Shown one piece after another: positions 23,048 through 34,593 of a stretch of 64,000 nucleotides of DNA. The stretch's first letter is position 1. Each line of letters opens with the position of its first letter. The translations under genes and the position numbers were made by a program. Origin of the DNA: Arachis hypogaea (Eukaryota > Streptophyta > Magnoliopsida > Fabales > Fabaceae); contig NC_092055.1 of the NCBI RefSeq assembly GCF_003086295.3, positions 127,325,484-127,389,483 on the forward strand, in the 5' to 3' direction. Under the pieces are notes generated by a model, which was not told the DNA's origin, ran no database searches, and was given only the letters and a program-made list of their open reading frames with translations.

Positions 23048-24196
23048 TTAGTGATGGTGGCGTTTCCTTCTTGAGGAACCAATGATGTCCTTGAGCTCTT
23101 CTATGTCTCTTCCTTGTCTTTGTTGCTCATCCCTCATTGCTTTTTGATCTTCTCTTATTTCATGAAGGATGATGGAGTGCTCTTGATGTTCCACCCTTAA
23201 TTGTCCCATGTTGGAACTTAATTCTGCTAGGGAGGTGTTGATTTGCTCCCAATAGTTTTGTGGAGGAAAATGTATTTGAGGCATTTCCGGGATCTCATGG
23301 TGATGAGCTTCATGCGTCTCTTGAGATCCATGAATGGGCTCTCTTGCTTGCTCCATCCTTTTCTTAGTGACGGGCTTCTCTTCCTCAATGGAAATGTCTC
23401 CTTCTATGGAAGCTCCAGCTGAGTAACATAGATGGCAAATAAGATGAGGAAAAGCTAGCCTTGCCCCAGGAGAGGGCTTTTCGGCTATTTTGTAGAGTTC
23501 AAGGGAGATGACTTCATGAACTTCTACTTCCTCTCCAATCATGATGCTATGGATCATGATGGTCCGATCCACAGTAACTTCAGATCGGTTGCTAGTGGGG
23601 ATGATGGAGCGTTGGATGAATTCCAACCATCCTCTAGCCACAGGCTTGAGGTCCAGTCTTCTTAATTGAACCGGCTTGCTTTTGGAGTCAATCTTTCATT
23701 GAGCTCCTTCCACACATATGTCCATGAGGACTTGGTCCAACCTTTGATTAAAGTTGACCCTTCTAGTGTAGGGGCGTGCATCTCCTTGCATCATAGGCAA
23801 GTTGAACACCAACCTCACATTTTTCGGACTAAAATCTAAGTATTTCCCTCGAACCATAGTGAGATAATTCTTTGGGTTCGGGTTCTTACTTTGATCATGG
23901 TTCCTTGTGATCCATGCATTGGCATAGAACTCTTGAACCATTAGGATGCCGACTTGTTGGATAGGGTTTGTTAGAACTTCCCAACCTCTTCTTTGGATTT
24001 CATGTCGGATCTCCAGATACTCATTCTTCTTGAGCTTGAAAGGGACCTCGGGGATCACCTTCTTCTTGACCACAACATCATAGAAGTGGTCTTGATGAGC
24101 TTTGGAGATGAATCTTTCCATCTCCCATGACTCAGAGGTGGAAGCTTTTGTCTTTCCTTTCCCTTTTCTAGAGGATTCTCCGGTCTTGGGTGCCAT
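23048..24196 (-). pseudogene. Element C ORF2: putative plant transposon protein (Transposase_32-like), one premature stop
   Basis: 383 codons including stop, the same length as D's copy (59018-60166). The N-terminus is basic and nuclear-signal-like (SSRKGKGKTK). The core contains FYANAWITRNHDQ, VRGKYLDFSPKNVR and LPMMQGD, a pattern found in plant proteins annotated as 'putative plant transposon protein'. The C-terminal 60 residues (EHQEHSIILHEIREDQKAMR onward) look like a coiled coil and end in a basic, His-rich tail. A TGA at 23696 replaces the Trp codon seen in D; otherwise the frame is open. The biochemical role is unknown. It is the only long ORF besides gag-pro, so it may serve trans-mobilisation or genome targeting; that is inference. 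Confidence 0.82.
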
Positions 24197-24744
24197 CAAT
24201 GGTAATGGAAAAATAAAAAGCTTATGTTTTTACCACACCAAACTTAGAATATTGCTCGCCCTCGAGCAAGAGAAGAAAGAATAGATGAAGAAGAAGAAGA
24301 AAATATGGAGGAGAGGGGGGGTGTATTCGGCCAAGAAGAGAAGAGAGGGTTGGGTTGTGTGAAAATGAAGAAGAATGGAGGGCTTTATATAGGGAAGGGA
24401 GGGGGGGTAAGGTTCGGCCATCAGGGTGGGTTTTGGGTGGGAAATTGATTTTGAATTTTGAAGGTAGGTGGAGTTTATGAGGTAGGTTTATGGGGAAGAG
24501 TGGATGGATGTGAGTGGTGAAGTGGTGATAGGGAAGAGAGATTAAGGTGATTGGTGAAGAGTTTTGGGGAAGAGTGTTTATGGGATTGTGTGAAAGAGGG
24601 GTGAGAAGAAGTGAGTGGAGGTAGGTGGGGATCCTGTGGGGTCCACAGATCCTGAGGTGATTCTGTGGGGTCCACAGATCCTGAGGTGTTCAAGGATTTA
24701 TAACCTTGTACCAAATTAGGCATGCAAAATGCCCTTACACATAA

Positions 24745-24995
24745 CTCTGGGCGTTCAGCGCCAGATTGGTGCTTGTTATGGGCGTTGAACGCCCATTTGT
24801 TGCCCATTTCTGGCGTTGAACGGCAGAACCATGCTTGTTCTGGGCGTTCAGCGCCAGCTCTTCTCCAGGGTGCAATTCTGGCGTTCAAATGCCCAGATGC
24901 TGCCCATTTTGGGTGTTCAGTGCCAGAACCATGCTCTGTTCTGGCGTTGAACGCCAGCCAGATGCTTCTTACTGGCGTTTAAACGCCAGTAAGGT
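24745..24995 (-). repeat. Array of GGCGTT(N)AACGCC quasi-palindromes (element C)
   Basis: About eight copies of a 12-16-bp quasi-palindrome (for example CTGGCGTTGAACGCCAG) are spaced roughly every 30 bp. The array ends with a perfect 26-bp palindrome at 24968-24993 (CTTACTGGCGTTT and its complement). It lies between protease and ORF2, with no ORF through it that is shared by B and D. Confidence 0.8.
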
Positions 24996-25190
24996 CTTCC
25001 TCCAGGGTGTGATTTTTCTTCTGCTGTTTTTGATTCCGTTTTCAATTTTTATATTTATTTTGTGACTCCACATGATCATGAACCTAATAAAACATGAAAG
25101 AACAATAGAATTAGATAAATAAAAATTGGGTTGCCTCCCAACAAGCGCTTCTTTAATGTCAATAGCTTGACAGTGGGCTCTCATGGGGCC

Positions 25191-27458
25191 TCACAGATGT
25201 TCAGAGCATTGTTGAGACTTCCCAACACCAAACTTAGAGTTTGACTGTGGGGGCTCTGGTTGACTCTGTTTTGAGAGAAGCTTTTTATGCTTCCTCTCCA
25301 TGTTTATAGAAGGATGACCTCGAGTTTTAAACACAAGGGAGTCCTCATTCAATTGAAGGACTAATTCACCTCTGTCAACATCAATCACAGCTCTTGCTGT
25401 GGCTAGGAAGGGTCTTCCAAGGATGATGGATTCATCCTCATCCTTCCCAGTATCTAGGACTATGAAATCAACAGGGATGTAAAGGCCTTCAACCTTTACT
25501 AACACGTCCTCTACTTGTCCATAAGCCTGTTTTCTTTAATTGTCTGCCATCTCTAATGAGATTTTAGTAGCTTGCACCCCAAAGATTCCCAGTTTCTCTA
25601 TTACAGAGAGGGGCATGAGGTTTATCCCTGAACCAAGGTCACACAGAGCCTTTTCAAAGATCATGTTGCCTATGGTACAAGGTATTACGAACTTTCCAGG
25701 ATCCTGTTTCTTCTGAGGCAATGTCAGTTGATCCAGATCACTTAGTTCATTGGTGAACAAGGGAGGTTCATCTTTCCAAGTCTCAATACCAAATAATTTA
25801 GCATTCAGCTTCATGATTGCACCAAGGTACTTGGTAACTTGCTCTTCAGTAACATCCTCATTCTCTTCAGAAGAGGAATACTCATCAGAGCTCATAAATG
25901 GTATAAGGAGGTTTAATGGAATCTCTATGGTCTCTAAATGAGCCTCAGATTCCTTTGGTTCCTCAGAGGGAAGCTCCTTATTGATCACTGGACGTCCCAG
26001 GAGGTCTTCCTCCTTGGGATTCACATCCTCTCCCTCCCTTACAGGTTTGGCCATGGTAATTAATTCAATGGCCTTGCACTTTCCTTTTGGATTCTCTTCT
26101 GTATTGCTTGGGAGAGTACTAGGAGGGATTTCAGTGATCCTTTTACTCAGCTGGCCCACTTGTGCCTCCAAATTTCTAATGGATGACCTTGTTTCATTCA
26201 TGAAACTCACAGTGGCCTTAGATAGATCAGAGACTAAGTTTGCTAAATTAGAGGTATTTTATTCAGAGTTCTCTGTCTGTTGCTGAGTGGATGATGGAAA
26301 AGGTTTATTATTGTTAAACCTGTTTTTTCCACCATTATTAAAGCCTTGTTGAGGCTTTTGTTGATCCTTCCATGAGAAATTTGGGTGATTTCTCCATGAG
26401 GGGTTATAGGTGTTTCCATAAGGTTCACCCATATAATTTACCTCTGCTATTGCAGGGTTCTCAGGATCATAAGCTTCTTCTTCAGAAGATGCCTCTTGAG
26501 TACTGTTGGATGCAGCTTGCATTCCATTCAGACTTTGAGAAATCATATTGACTTGCTGAGTCAATATTTTATTCTGAGCCAGTATGGCATTCAGAGTATC
26601 AATTTCAAGAACTCCCTTCTTCTGAGGCGTCCCATTGCTCACAGGATTCCTCTCAGAAGTGTACATGAACTGGTTATTAGCAACCATGTCAATGAGTTCT
26701 TGAGCTTCTGCAGGCGTTTTCTTTAGGTGAATGGATCCACCTGCAGAAGTATCCAATTACATTTTAGCCAATTCAAATAGACTATCATAGAATATGTCCA
26801 GGATGGTCCATTCTGAAAGCATGTCAGAAGGACACTTTTTGGTCAGTTCTTTGTATCTCTCCCAAGCTTCATAGATGGATTCACCTTCTTTCTGTCTGAA
26901 GGTCTGAACATCCACTCTGAGCTTACTCAGCTTTTGAGGAGGAAAGAACTTGGCTAAGAAAGTCTTGACCAGCTTATCCCAAGAGTTCAGGCTATCCTCA
27001 GGTTGAGAGTCCAACCATATTCTAGCTCTGTCTCTTATAGCAAAAGGGAAAAGCATGAGCCTGTAGACTTCAGGATCTACTCCATTAGTCTTAACAGTAT
27101 CACAGATCTGCAAGAATTCAGTTAAGAACTGAAAAGGATCTTCAGATGGAAGTCCATGAAACTTGCAGTTTTGCTGCATCAGAGAAACTAGCTGAGGTTT
27201 CATCTCAAAATTGTTTGCTCCAATGGTAGGGATGAAGATGCTTCTTCCATGTAAATTGGAATTAGGTGCAGTAAAGTCACCAAGCATCCTCCTTGCATTA
27301 TTATTATTTTCGGCTGCCATCTCCTCTTCCTGTTCGAAAATTTTTGAAAGGTGCTTGCTGGATTGTTGTAATTTAGCTTCTCTTAGTTTCCTCTTCAGGG
27401 TCCTTTCAGGTTCTGGATCTGCTTCAACAAGAATATTCTTGTCCTTGCTCCTGCTCAT
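25191..27458 (-). pseudogene. Element C gag-protease, three premature stops
   Basis: A single frame of 755 codons starting MSRSKDKN. Retrotrans_gag region: FLQICDTVKTNGVDPEVYRL, RDRARIWLDSQP, LAKFFPPQKLSKLR. Then the Athila-type YGNTYNPSWRNHPNFSW stretch, an acidic SSDEYSSSEE region, and a retropepsin with the catalytic motif ALCDLGSGINLMP. Stops at 26757 (TAA), 26259 (TAA) and 25536 (TAA) are each single-base changes of sense codons present in D or B. No frameshift was seen. No CCHC knuckle is visible. The frame ends in SKFGVG...CSEHL with no reverse transcriptase following, so this is a gag-pro-only element. Confidence 0.9.
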
Positions 27459-29234
27459 ATGAAAAAGAAGGACAGAAAAATAATAATAATAGCGGTCCTT
27501 TTTACCACAGTATAGAGGTCCCTGTGTGAGTAGAAGAAGAAAAGAAGAAGAAAAAATTCGAACACAAATGGAAGAGGGGGTTCGAATTTGGGTGAGATGA
27601 AGTGTTAGTAGATGAATAAATAAATAGAAGGAGATAAGAGAGAAAGAGAATTTTCGAAAATAATTTTTGAAAAAAAGTTAGTGATTTTCGAAAGGTTAGT
27701 GATTTTCGAAAATTAGGAATAAAATTAAAATAATTAGTTAATTAAAAAGAAATTTTGAAAAAGAGGGAAAATATTTTCGAAAATTAGAGAGAGAGAGTTA
27801 GTTAGGTAGTTTTGAAAAGGATAAGAAACAAACAAAAAGTTAGTTAGTTAGTTAAAACAAATTTGAAAATCCATTTTGAGAAGATAAGAAGATAGGAAGT
27901 TAGAGAAAATATTTTAAAAATCAAATTTTTGAAAAAGATAAGATAAAGAGATATTTTTGAAAAGATATGATTGAAATTAGTTTTGAAAAAGATTTGATTT
28001 TTAAAATCACAATTAATGACTTGATTCATAAGAAATCACAAGATATGATTCTAGAACTCAAAGTTTGAATCTTTCTTAACAAGCAAGTAACAAACTTGAA
28101 ATTTTTGAATCAAAACATTAATTGATGATGTTATTTTCGAAAATTAGGAGATAAAGATAAGAAAAAGATTTTTGAAAAATATTTTAAAAATTTTCGAAAA
28201 TAAATAAGAAAAATGAAAAAGATTTGATTTTTGAAAAAGATAAGATTTTTAAATTGAAAATTTGATTTGACTCATAAAAACAACTAGATTTTAAAAAGTT
28301 TTGAAAAAGTCAACTCAAATTTTTGAAATTTATGAGTGAAAAAGGGAAAGATATTTTTTTGATTTTTGAATTTTTTAATGATGAGAGGGAAAAACATGAA
28401 AAAGACTCAATGCATGAAAGTTTTGGATCAAAACAATGAATGCATGCAAGAATGCTATGAATGTCAAGATGAACACCAAGAACACTTTGAATGTCAAGAT
28501 GAACATCAAGAACTTATTTTTGAAAAATTTTTAATGCAAAGAAAACATGTAAGACACCCAACTTAAAAATTTTTCATGTATAGACACTATGAATGCAAGA
28601 ATGCATATGAAAAACAAGAAAAGACACAAAACAAGAAAACATCAAGATCAAACAAGAAGACTTACCAAGAACAACTTGAAGATCATGAAGAACACTATGA
28701 ATGCATGATTTTTTTCGAAAAATGCAAGATGAACATGCAATTGACACTAAACTTAAAATCTGACTCAAGACTCAAACAAGAAACACAAAATATTTTTGAT
28801 TTTTATGATTTTCTATCTTTTTTGGTTTTTTTCGAAAATTATATGAAAAAGAAAAATAAGGATTCCAAAATCTTTAAGAAGAATTCCAGGAATCTTTCAA
28901 TATTAGCCCAAAGCTCCAATCAAAGGGTTGGACATGGCTTAATAGCCAGTCAGCTTTAGGATGGAATTACATGCATTGTGGTGATTAGTTGAAGACCAAT
29001 CCCAAATCAGTTTGGGTATGGCTTTACAGCCAGATAGGATTCAACATGTTACCATGAAACTCTAGAATTCATTCTTAAAAGTTTTGAAGCCATAGAATAA
29101 TTTAGAAATTTTTTTTTCGAAAACAGATGAGAAATTTTTGAAAGGTTTTTGAAAAATTTTTGAAAATAAAACAAAAAAGAAAATTACCTAATTTGAGCAA
29201 CGAGATGAACCGTCAGTTGTCCAAACTCGAACAA
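27459..29234 (-). other. Element C untranslated leader
   Basis: Counterpart of 16958-18731 in inverse orientation, rich in TTTTCGAAAA on both strands. It keeps two of the GGCTGGC/AGCCAT repeat units (about 28927-28956 and 29010-29035). The open frames at 28366-28959 on the plus strand are antisense A-rich sequence, not a gene. Confidence 0.6.
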
Positions 29235-29252
29235 TCCCCGGCAACGGCGCCA
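29235..29252 (-). other. Element C primer-binding site (tRNA-Asp)
   Basis: Minus-strand TGGCGCCGTTGCCGGGGA, identical to that of B, lies six bases inside the 5' LTR boundary. Confidence 0.9.
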
Positions 29253-29258
29253 AAAACT

Positions 29259-30962
29259 TGGTGCACGAAATTGTGATCTCAGGCAACGGCGCCAGAAACT
29301 ATGTACACACGTCTTAATAAATCATTTTTCATTCACAACTTCGATACAACTAACCAGCAAGTGCACTGGGTCGTCCAAGTAATAAACCTTACGTGAGTAA
29401 GGGTCGATCCCACGGAGATTGTTGGTATGAAGCAAGCTATGGTCACCTTGTAAATCTCAGTCAGGCGGATATCAAAAGGTTATGGAGTTTTCGAAATTAA
29501 ATAATAAGTAAACATAAAATAAGGATAGAAACACTTATGTATATCATTGGTGAGAATTTCAGATAAGTGTATAGAGATGCTTTCGTTCCTCTGAACCTCT
29601 GCTTTCCTGCTGTCTTCATCCAATCAGTCTTACTCCTTTCCATGGCTGGCTTTATGTAAGGACATCACCGTTGTCAATGGCTACTTTTTATCCTCTCTGG
29701 AAAATGGTCCGATGCGCTGTCACTGCATGGCTAATCGTCTGGAGGCATCACCCTTGTCAATGGCTGCATCCCATCCTCTTGTGAAAATGGTCCAAATGCT
29801 CTGTCACAGCACGGCTAATCATATGAGGTTCTCGATCATACTGGAATAGGATTCACCCTCCTTTTGCGTCTGTCACTACGCCCAGCACTCGTGAATTTGA
29901 AGTTCGTCACAGTCATTCAATCCCAGAGTCCTACTCGGAATACCACAGACAAGGTTTAGACTTTCCGGACTCTCATGAATGCCGCCATCAATCTAGCTTA
30001 TACCACGAAGATTCTGATTAAGAGATCCAAGAGATACTCATTCAATCTAAGGTAGAACGGAAGTGGTTGTCAGGCACGCGTTCATAGGGAATGATGATGA
30101 TTGTCACGTTCATCACATTCAGGTTGAAGTGTGAATGAATATCTTAGAAGCGGAATAAGTTGAATTGAATAGAAAACAGTAGTACTTTGCATTAATCTTT
30201 GAGGAACAGTAGAGCTCCACACCTTAATCTATGGAGTGTAGAAACTCTACCATTGAAAATACATAAGTGAAAGGTCCAGGCATGGCCGAGAGGCCAGCCC
30301 TCATGATCTAAGAACCAGGCATCCAAAGATGTCAAATACAATAGTAAAAAGTCCTATTTATACTAAACTAGTTACTAGGGTTTACAAAAATAAGTAATTG
30401 ATGCATAAATCCACTTCCGGGGCCCACTTGGTGTGTGCTTGGGTTGAGCTTGAATGTTACACGTGCAGAGGCTCTTTCTGGAGTTGAACACCAGGTTGTA
30501 ATGTATTTCTGACGTTCAACTCTGGTTTGTGACGTGTTTCTGGCGTTTAACTCCAGATAGCAGCATAGAACTGGTGTTCAACGCCCTTTTACGTCATCTA
30601 AACTCGGTCAAAGTATGGACTATTATATATTTCTGGAAAGCCCTGGATGTCTAATTTTCAATGCAATTGGAAGAGCATCATTTTGAGTTCTGTAGCTCCA
30701 GAAAATCCACTTTGAGTGTAGGAAGGTCAGAATCCAACAGCATCAGCAGTCCTTCTTCAACCTCTGAATCTGATTTGTGCTCAAGTCCCTCAATTTCAGC
30801 CAGAAAATACCTGAAATCACAGAAAAACACACAAACTTATAGTAAAGTCCAAAAATGTGAATTTAACATAAAAACTAATAAAAACATCCCTAAAAGTAAC
30901 TAGATTCTACTAAAAACATACTAAAAATAATGCCAAAAAGCGTATAAATTATCCGCTCATCA
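29259..30962 (-). repeat. Element C 5' LTR (1704 bp)
   Basis: Same length as 20195-21898. Ends TTATCCGCTCATCA at 30962, followed at once by the AAGAC target duplication and the continuing gag frame of B. Confidence 0.95.
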
Positions 30963-30967
30963 AAGAC

Positions 30968-31780
30968 CTCAATGGACGTCCACTAGCCACCAAAGAGTTC
31001 CCTAATGAGGAACCAAAGGAATCTGAGGCTCATACAGAGACCATAGAGTTTCCACTGAACTTACTGTTGCCATTCATGAGCTCTGATGAGTATTCTTCCT
31101 CTGAGGAGGATGAAGATATTATTGAAGAGCAAGTTGCTCAGTATCTAGGAGCAATCATGAAGCTGAATGCCAAGTTGTTTGGTAATGAGACTTGGGAGGA
31201 TGAACCTCCATTGCTCATTAATGAACTAAATACCCTGACTCAACAGAAATTACCTCAGAATAAACCGGATCTCGGAAAATTCTTAATACCCTGTATCATA
31301 GGCACCATGACCTTTAAGAAGGCTCTGTGTGACCTTGGGTCAAGTATAAATCTCATGCCACTCTCTGTAATGGAGAAACTAGGGATCTTTGAGGTACAAG
31401 CTGCTAAAATCTCACTAGAGATGGCAGACAATTCAAGGAAACAGGCTTATGGAGTTGTAGAGGATGTCTTAGTGAAGGTTGAAGGCCTGTACATCCCTGC
31501 TGATTTCATAATCATAGACACTGGGAAGGATGAAGATGAATCCATCATCTTTGGAAGATCCTTCCTAGTCACAACAAGAGCTGTGATTGATGTGGACAGA
31601 GGAGAGTTAGTCCTGCAATTGAATGAGGGTTGCCTTATGTTTAAGGCTCAAGGATCTTCTTCTGTAACCATGGAGAGGAAGCATGAAAAACTTCTCTCAA
31701 TACAGAGTCAAACAGAGCCCCCACACACAACTTCTAAGTTTGGTGTTGGGAGGCCACCATTAAGCTCTGAGTCTCTGTGA
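30968..31780 (+). pseudogene. Element B gag-protease, 3' part
   Basis: Continues B's polyprotein after C. The acidic SSDEYSSSEEDED stretch is followed by the retropepsin motif ALCDLGSSINLMPLSV (about 31318-31365), and the protein ends in SKFGVGRPPLSSESL with a TGA at 31778. From 31067 to 31780 the frame is open. As in C and D, the polyprotein ends after the protease. Confidence 0.88.
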
Positions 31781-31984
31781 AGCTCTCTAAGAGCTTCACT
31801 GTCAAGCTATTGACATTAAAGAAGCGCTTGTTGGGAGGCAACCCAATGTTATTTAATTATATTTATTTATTTTCCATTGTAATTTTATGTTTTCTTTAGG
31901 TTGATGATCATGTGAAGTCACAAAAACAACTGAAAAATAAAAAACAAAATGAAAAACAGCAAGAAAAATAGCACACCCTGGAGG

Positions 31985-32175
31985 ACAGGCTTACTGGCGT
32001 TTAAACGCCAGTAAGGATAGCAGAATGGGCGTTTAACGCCCAGCCTGGCAGCATTCTGGGCGTTAAACGCCAGAAATGGGCAGCAGACTGGTGTTTAACG
32101 CCAGGAAAGGTAGCAGAGCTGGCGTTAAATGCCAGGATTGGCACACAGTGGGCGTTTGAATGCCAGAATAGTGCA
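31985..32175 (+). repeat. Quasi-palindrome array (element B)
   Basis: Opens with the same perfect 26-bp palindrome as C (31990-32015), then GGGCGTTTAACGCCC, GGGCGTTAAACGCC, GGTGTTTAACGCC and further decayed copies. The motif spacing is about 25-35 bp. Confidence 0.8.
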
Positions 32176-32676
32176 GGGAGCAGAATTCTTTGACACCTCA
32201 GGATCTGTAGACCCCACAGGATCCCCACTTACCCCACCTCTTCTTCTCTCCTCTTCACACCTTTCCATAACACTCTTCCCCAAATACCCTTGACCAATCC
32301 CATCAATAACTCTTTCCCAAATACCCTTCACCTATCAAATCCTACCCTCTTCCCCATATCCTCTTCACCACTCACATCCATCCATCATAAACCCCACCTA
32401 CCTCACCATTCAAATTCAAACTATTTTCCTCCCAAACTCACTCCTTCATGACCGAATCCCCTCTCTCTCCTACCCTATAAATACCCCTCCTCACTACCTT
32501 CACTTTTACACATCACAAACAATTCTTTCCCCCTTGGCCGAAACCAACACTACACTCCATCTCCTCCATTTCTTCTTCTTCTCCTCCTCCTTTCTTTCTT
32601 CTTTTGCTCAAGGACGAGCAAACCTTTTAAGTTTGGTGTGGAAAAAGCTTTGCTTTTCTATTTTTCATAACCACTA

Positions 32677-33502
32677 ATGGAACCTAAGGCCGAAGAAACC
32701 TCTAGAAAGAGGAAAGGGAAGACAATTGCTTCCACCTTCGAGTCATGGGAGATGGAGAGATTCATCTCAAAGGTCCATCAAGACCACTTCTATGAAGTTG
32801 TGGCCAAGAAAAAGGTGATCCCCGAGGTCCCCTTCAAGCTCAACGGAAGAGAGACTCAAGAGGCAAGCCAGTCAACTAAGAAGGCTTGACCTTAAACCCG
32901 TGGCTAGGGGATGGTTGGAGTTCATCCAACGCTCTATCATTCCTACTAGCAACCGGTCTAAAGTTACAATAGACCGGGCTATCATGATCCATAGTATCAT
33001 GAATAGAGAGGAAGTAGAAGTTCATGAGATCATATTCCTAGAACTCTACAAGGTGGCAGACAAGCCCTCTACTTTGGCAAGGTTAGCCTTCCCTCATCTC
33101 ATCTGTACCCTATGCAATTCAACTGGAATTGTCATAGAGAAAGACATCCTCATTAAAGGAGACAAGCCCATCACTAAGAAGAAGATGGAGCAAACAAGAA
33201 AGCCCACTCATGGACCTCAACAAGAGCATGAGGAAGTTCCTCATCTAGAAATCCCTGAGATACCTCAAGGGATGCATTTTCCTCCACAAAACTATTGGGA
33301 GCAAATCAACACCTCCTTAGGAGAATTGAGTTCCAACATGGGACAACTAATGATGGAGCACCAAGAGCATTCCATCCTCCTCCATGAAATTAGAGAGGAC
33401 CAAAGAGCCATGAGAGAGGAGCAACAAAGGCAAGGAAGAGACATAGAGGAGCTTAAGCACTCCATAAGATCTTCAAGAGGAAGAACTAGCCGCCATCACT
33501 AA
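32677..33502 (+). pseudogene. Element B ORF2, internally deleted
   Basis: The N-terminal part (MEPKAEETSRKRKGK) runs to about 32845. It then jumps to sequence equivalent to the region just before the LDLKPVARGWLEF motif. Compared with the 1149-bp frames of C and D it lacks about 323 bp and is out of frame across the joint. It resumes at 32900 and keeps the coiled-coil tail (EHQEHSILLHEIREDQ) to the stop at 33500. TTTAAGTTTGGTGTG lies just upstream (32626-32640). Confidence 0.85.
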
Positions 33503-34593
33503 GGTGGACCCGTTCTTTAATTCTCTTGTTTTAATTTTTCTATTTTTCGATTTCTATGCTCTATGTTTTATCTATGTTTGTGTCTTTATTACATGATCAT
33601 TAGTGTCTAGTGTCTATGTCTTAAAGCTATGAATGTCCTATGAGTCCTTCACCTTTCTTAAATGAAAAATGTTTTTTGAAAAAGAAAAAGAAGTACATGA
33701 ACTTCGAATTACATCTTGGAATTAATCTAATTATTTTGATGTGGTGGCAATACTTTTTGTTTTCTGAATGAATGCTTGAACAGTGCATATTTTTGAATTT
33801 GTTGTTTATGAATGTTAAAATTGTTGGCTCTTGAAAGAATAATGAAAAAGGAGAAATGTTATTGACAATCTGAAAAAATCATAAAATTGATTCTTGAAGC
33901 AAGAAAAAGCAGTGAACACAAAGCTTGCAGAAAAGAAAAAAATATGGCGAAAAAAAAAGAAAAAGCAATCAGAAAAATCCAGTAGCCCTTTAAACCAAAA
34001 GCCAGTAACCACAAGGCTTTGAGCATTAATGGATAGGAGGGTCCAAAGGAATAAAATCCTGGCCTAAGCGGCTAAACCAAGCTATCCCTAACCATGTGCT
34101 TGTGGCGTGAAGGTGTCAAGTGAAAAGCTTGAGCCTGAGCGGTTAAATTCATGGTCCAAAGCAAAAAAAGAGTGTGCTTAAGAGCTCTGGACACCTCTAA
34201 CTGGGGACTCTAGCAAAGCTGAGTCACAATCTGAAAAGGTTCACCCAGTTATGTGTCTGTGGCATTTATGTATCTGGTGGTAATACTGGAAAACAAAATG
34301 CTTATGGTCACGGCCAAGACTCATAAAGTAGCTGTATTCAAGAATCAACATACTGAAATAGGAGAATCAATAACACTATCTGAATTCTGAGTTCCTATAG
34401 ATGCCAATCATTCTAAACTTCAAAGGATAAAGTGAGATGCCAAAACTGTTAAGAAGTAAAAAGGCTACAAGCCCCGCTCATCTAATTGGAAATGAACTTC
34501 ATTGATATTTGAAATTCATTGTATTTTCTCTTCTTTTTATCCTATTTTATTTTTAGTTACTTGGGGACAAGCAACAATTTAAGTTTGGTGTTG
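33503..34593 (+). other. Element B 3' spacer
   Basis: Non-coding, homologous to the spacers of C and D. It contains the conserved GGCCTAAGCGGCTAAACC and AAAGCTGAGTCACAATC blocks. Ends with TTTAAGTTTGGTGTTG directly before the 3' LTR. Confidence 0.6.

Larger units (their letters stand above)
20195..30962 (-). mobile_element. Element C: complete non-autonomous Athila-like element inside B
   Basis: Two 1704-bp LTRs and exact target duplication AAGAC (20190-20194 and 30963-30967). On the minus strand: 5' LTR, PBS, leader, gag-protease of 755 codons, palindrome array, ORF2 of 382 codons, spacer, 3' LTR. There is no pol. By hand I count about 45 differences between the LTRs (2 to 3 percent), so it is clearly younger than the copia element. 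This is the best-preserved member of the family here and the best reference copy. Confidence 0.95.

Noticed and set aside
28366..28959. Two plus-strand frames rich in Gln, Glu, His and Lys
   Set aside because: They are antisense to the leader of C and arise from its A-rich short repeats; no counterpart is conserved in B.
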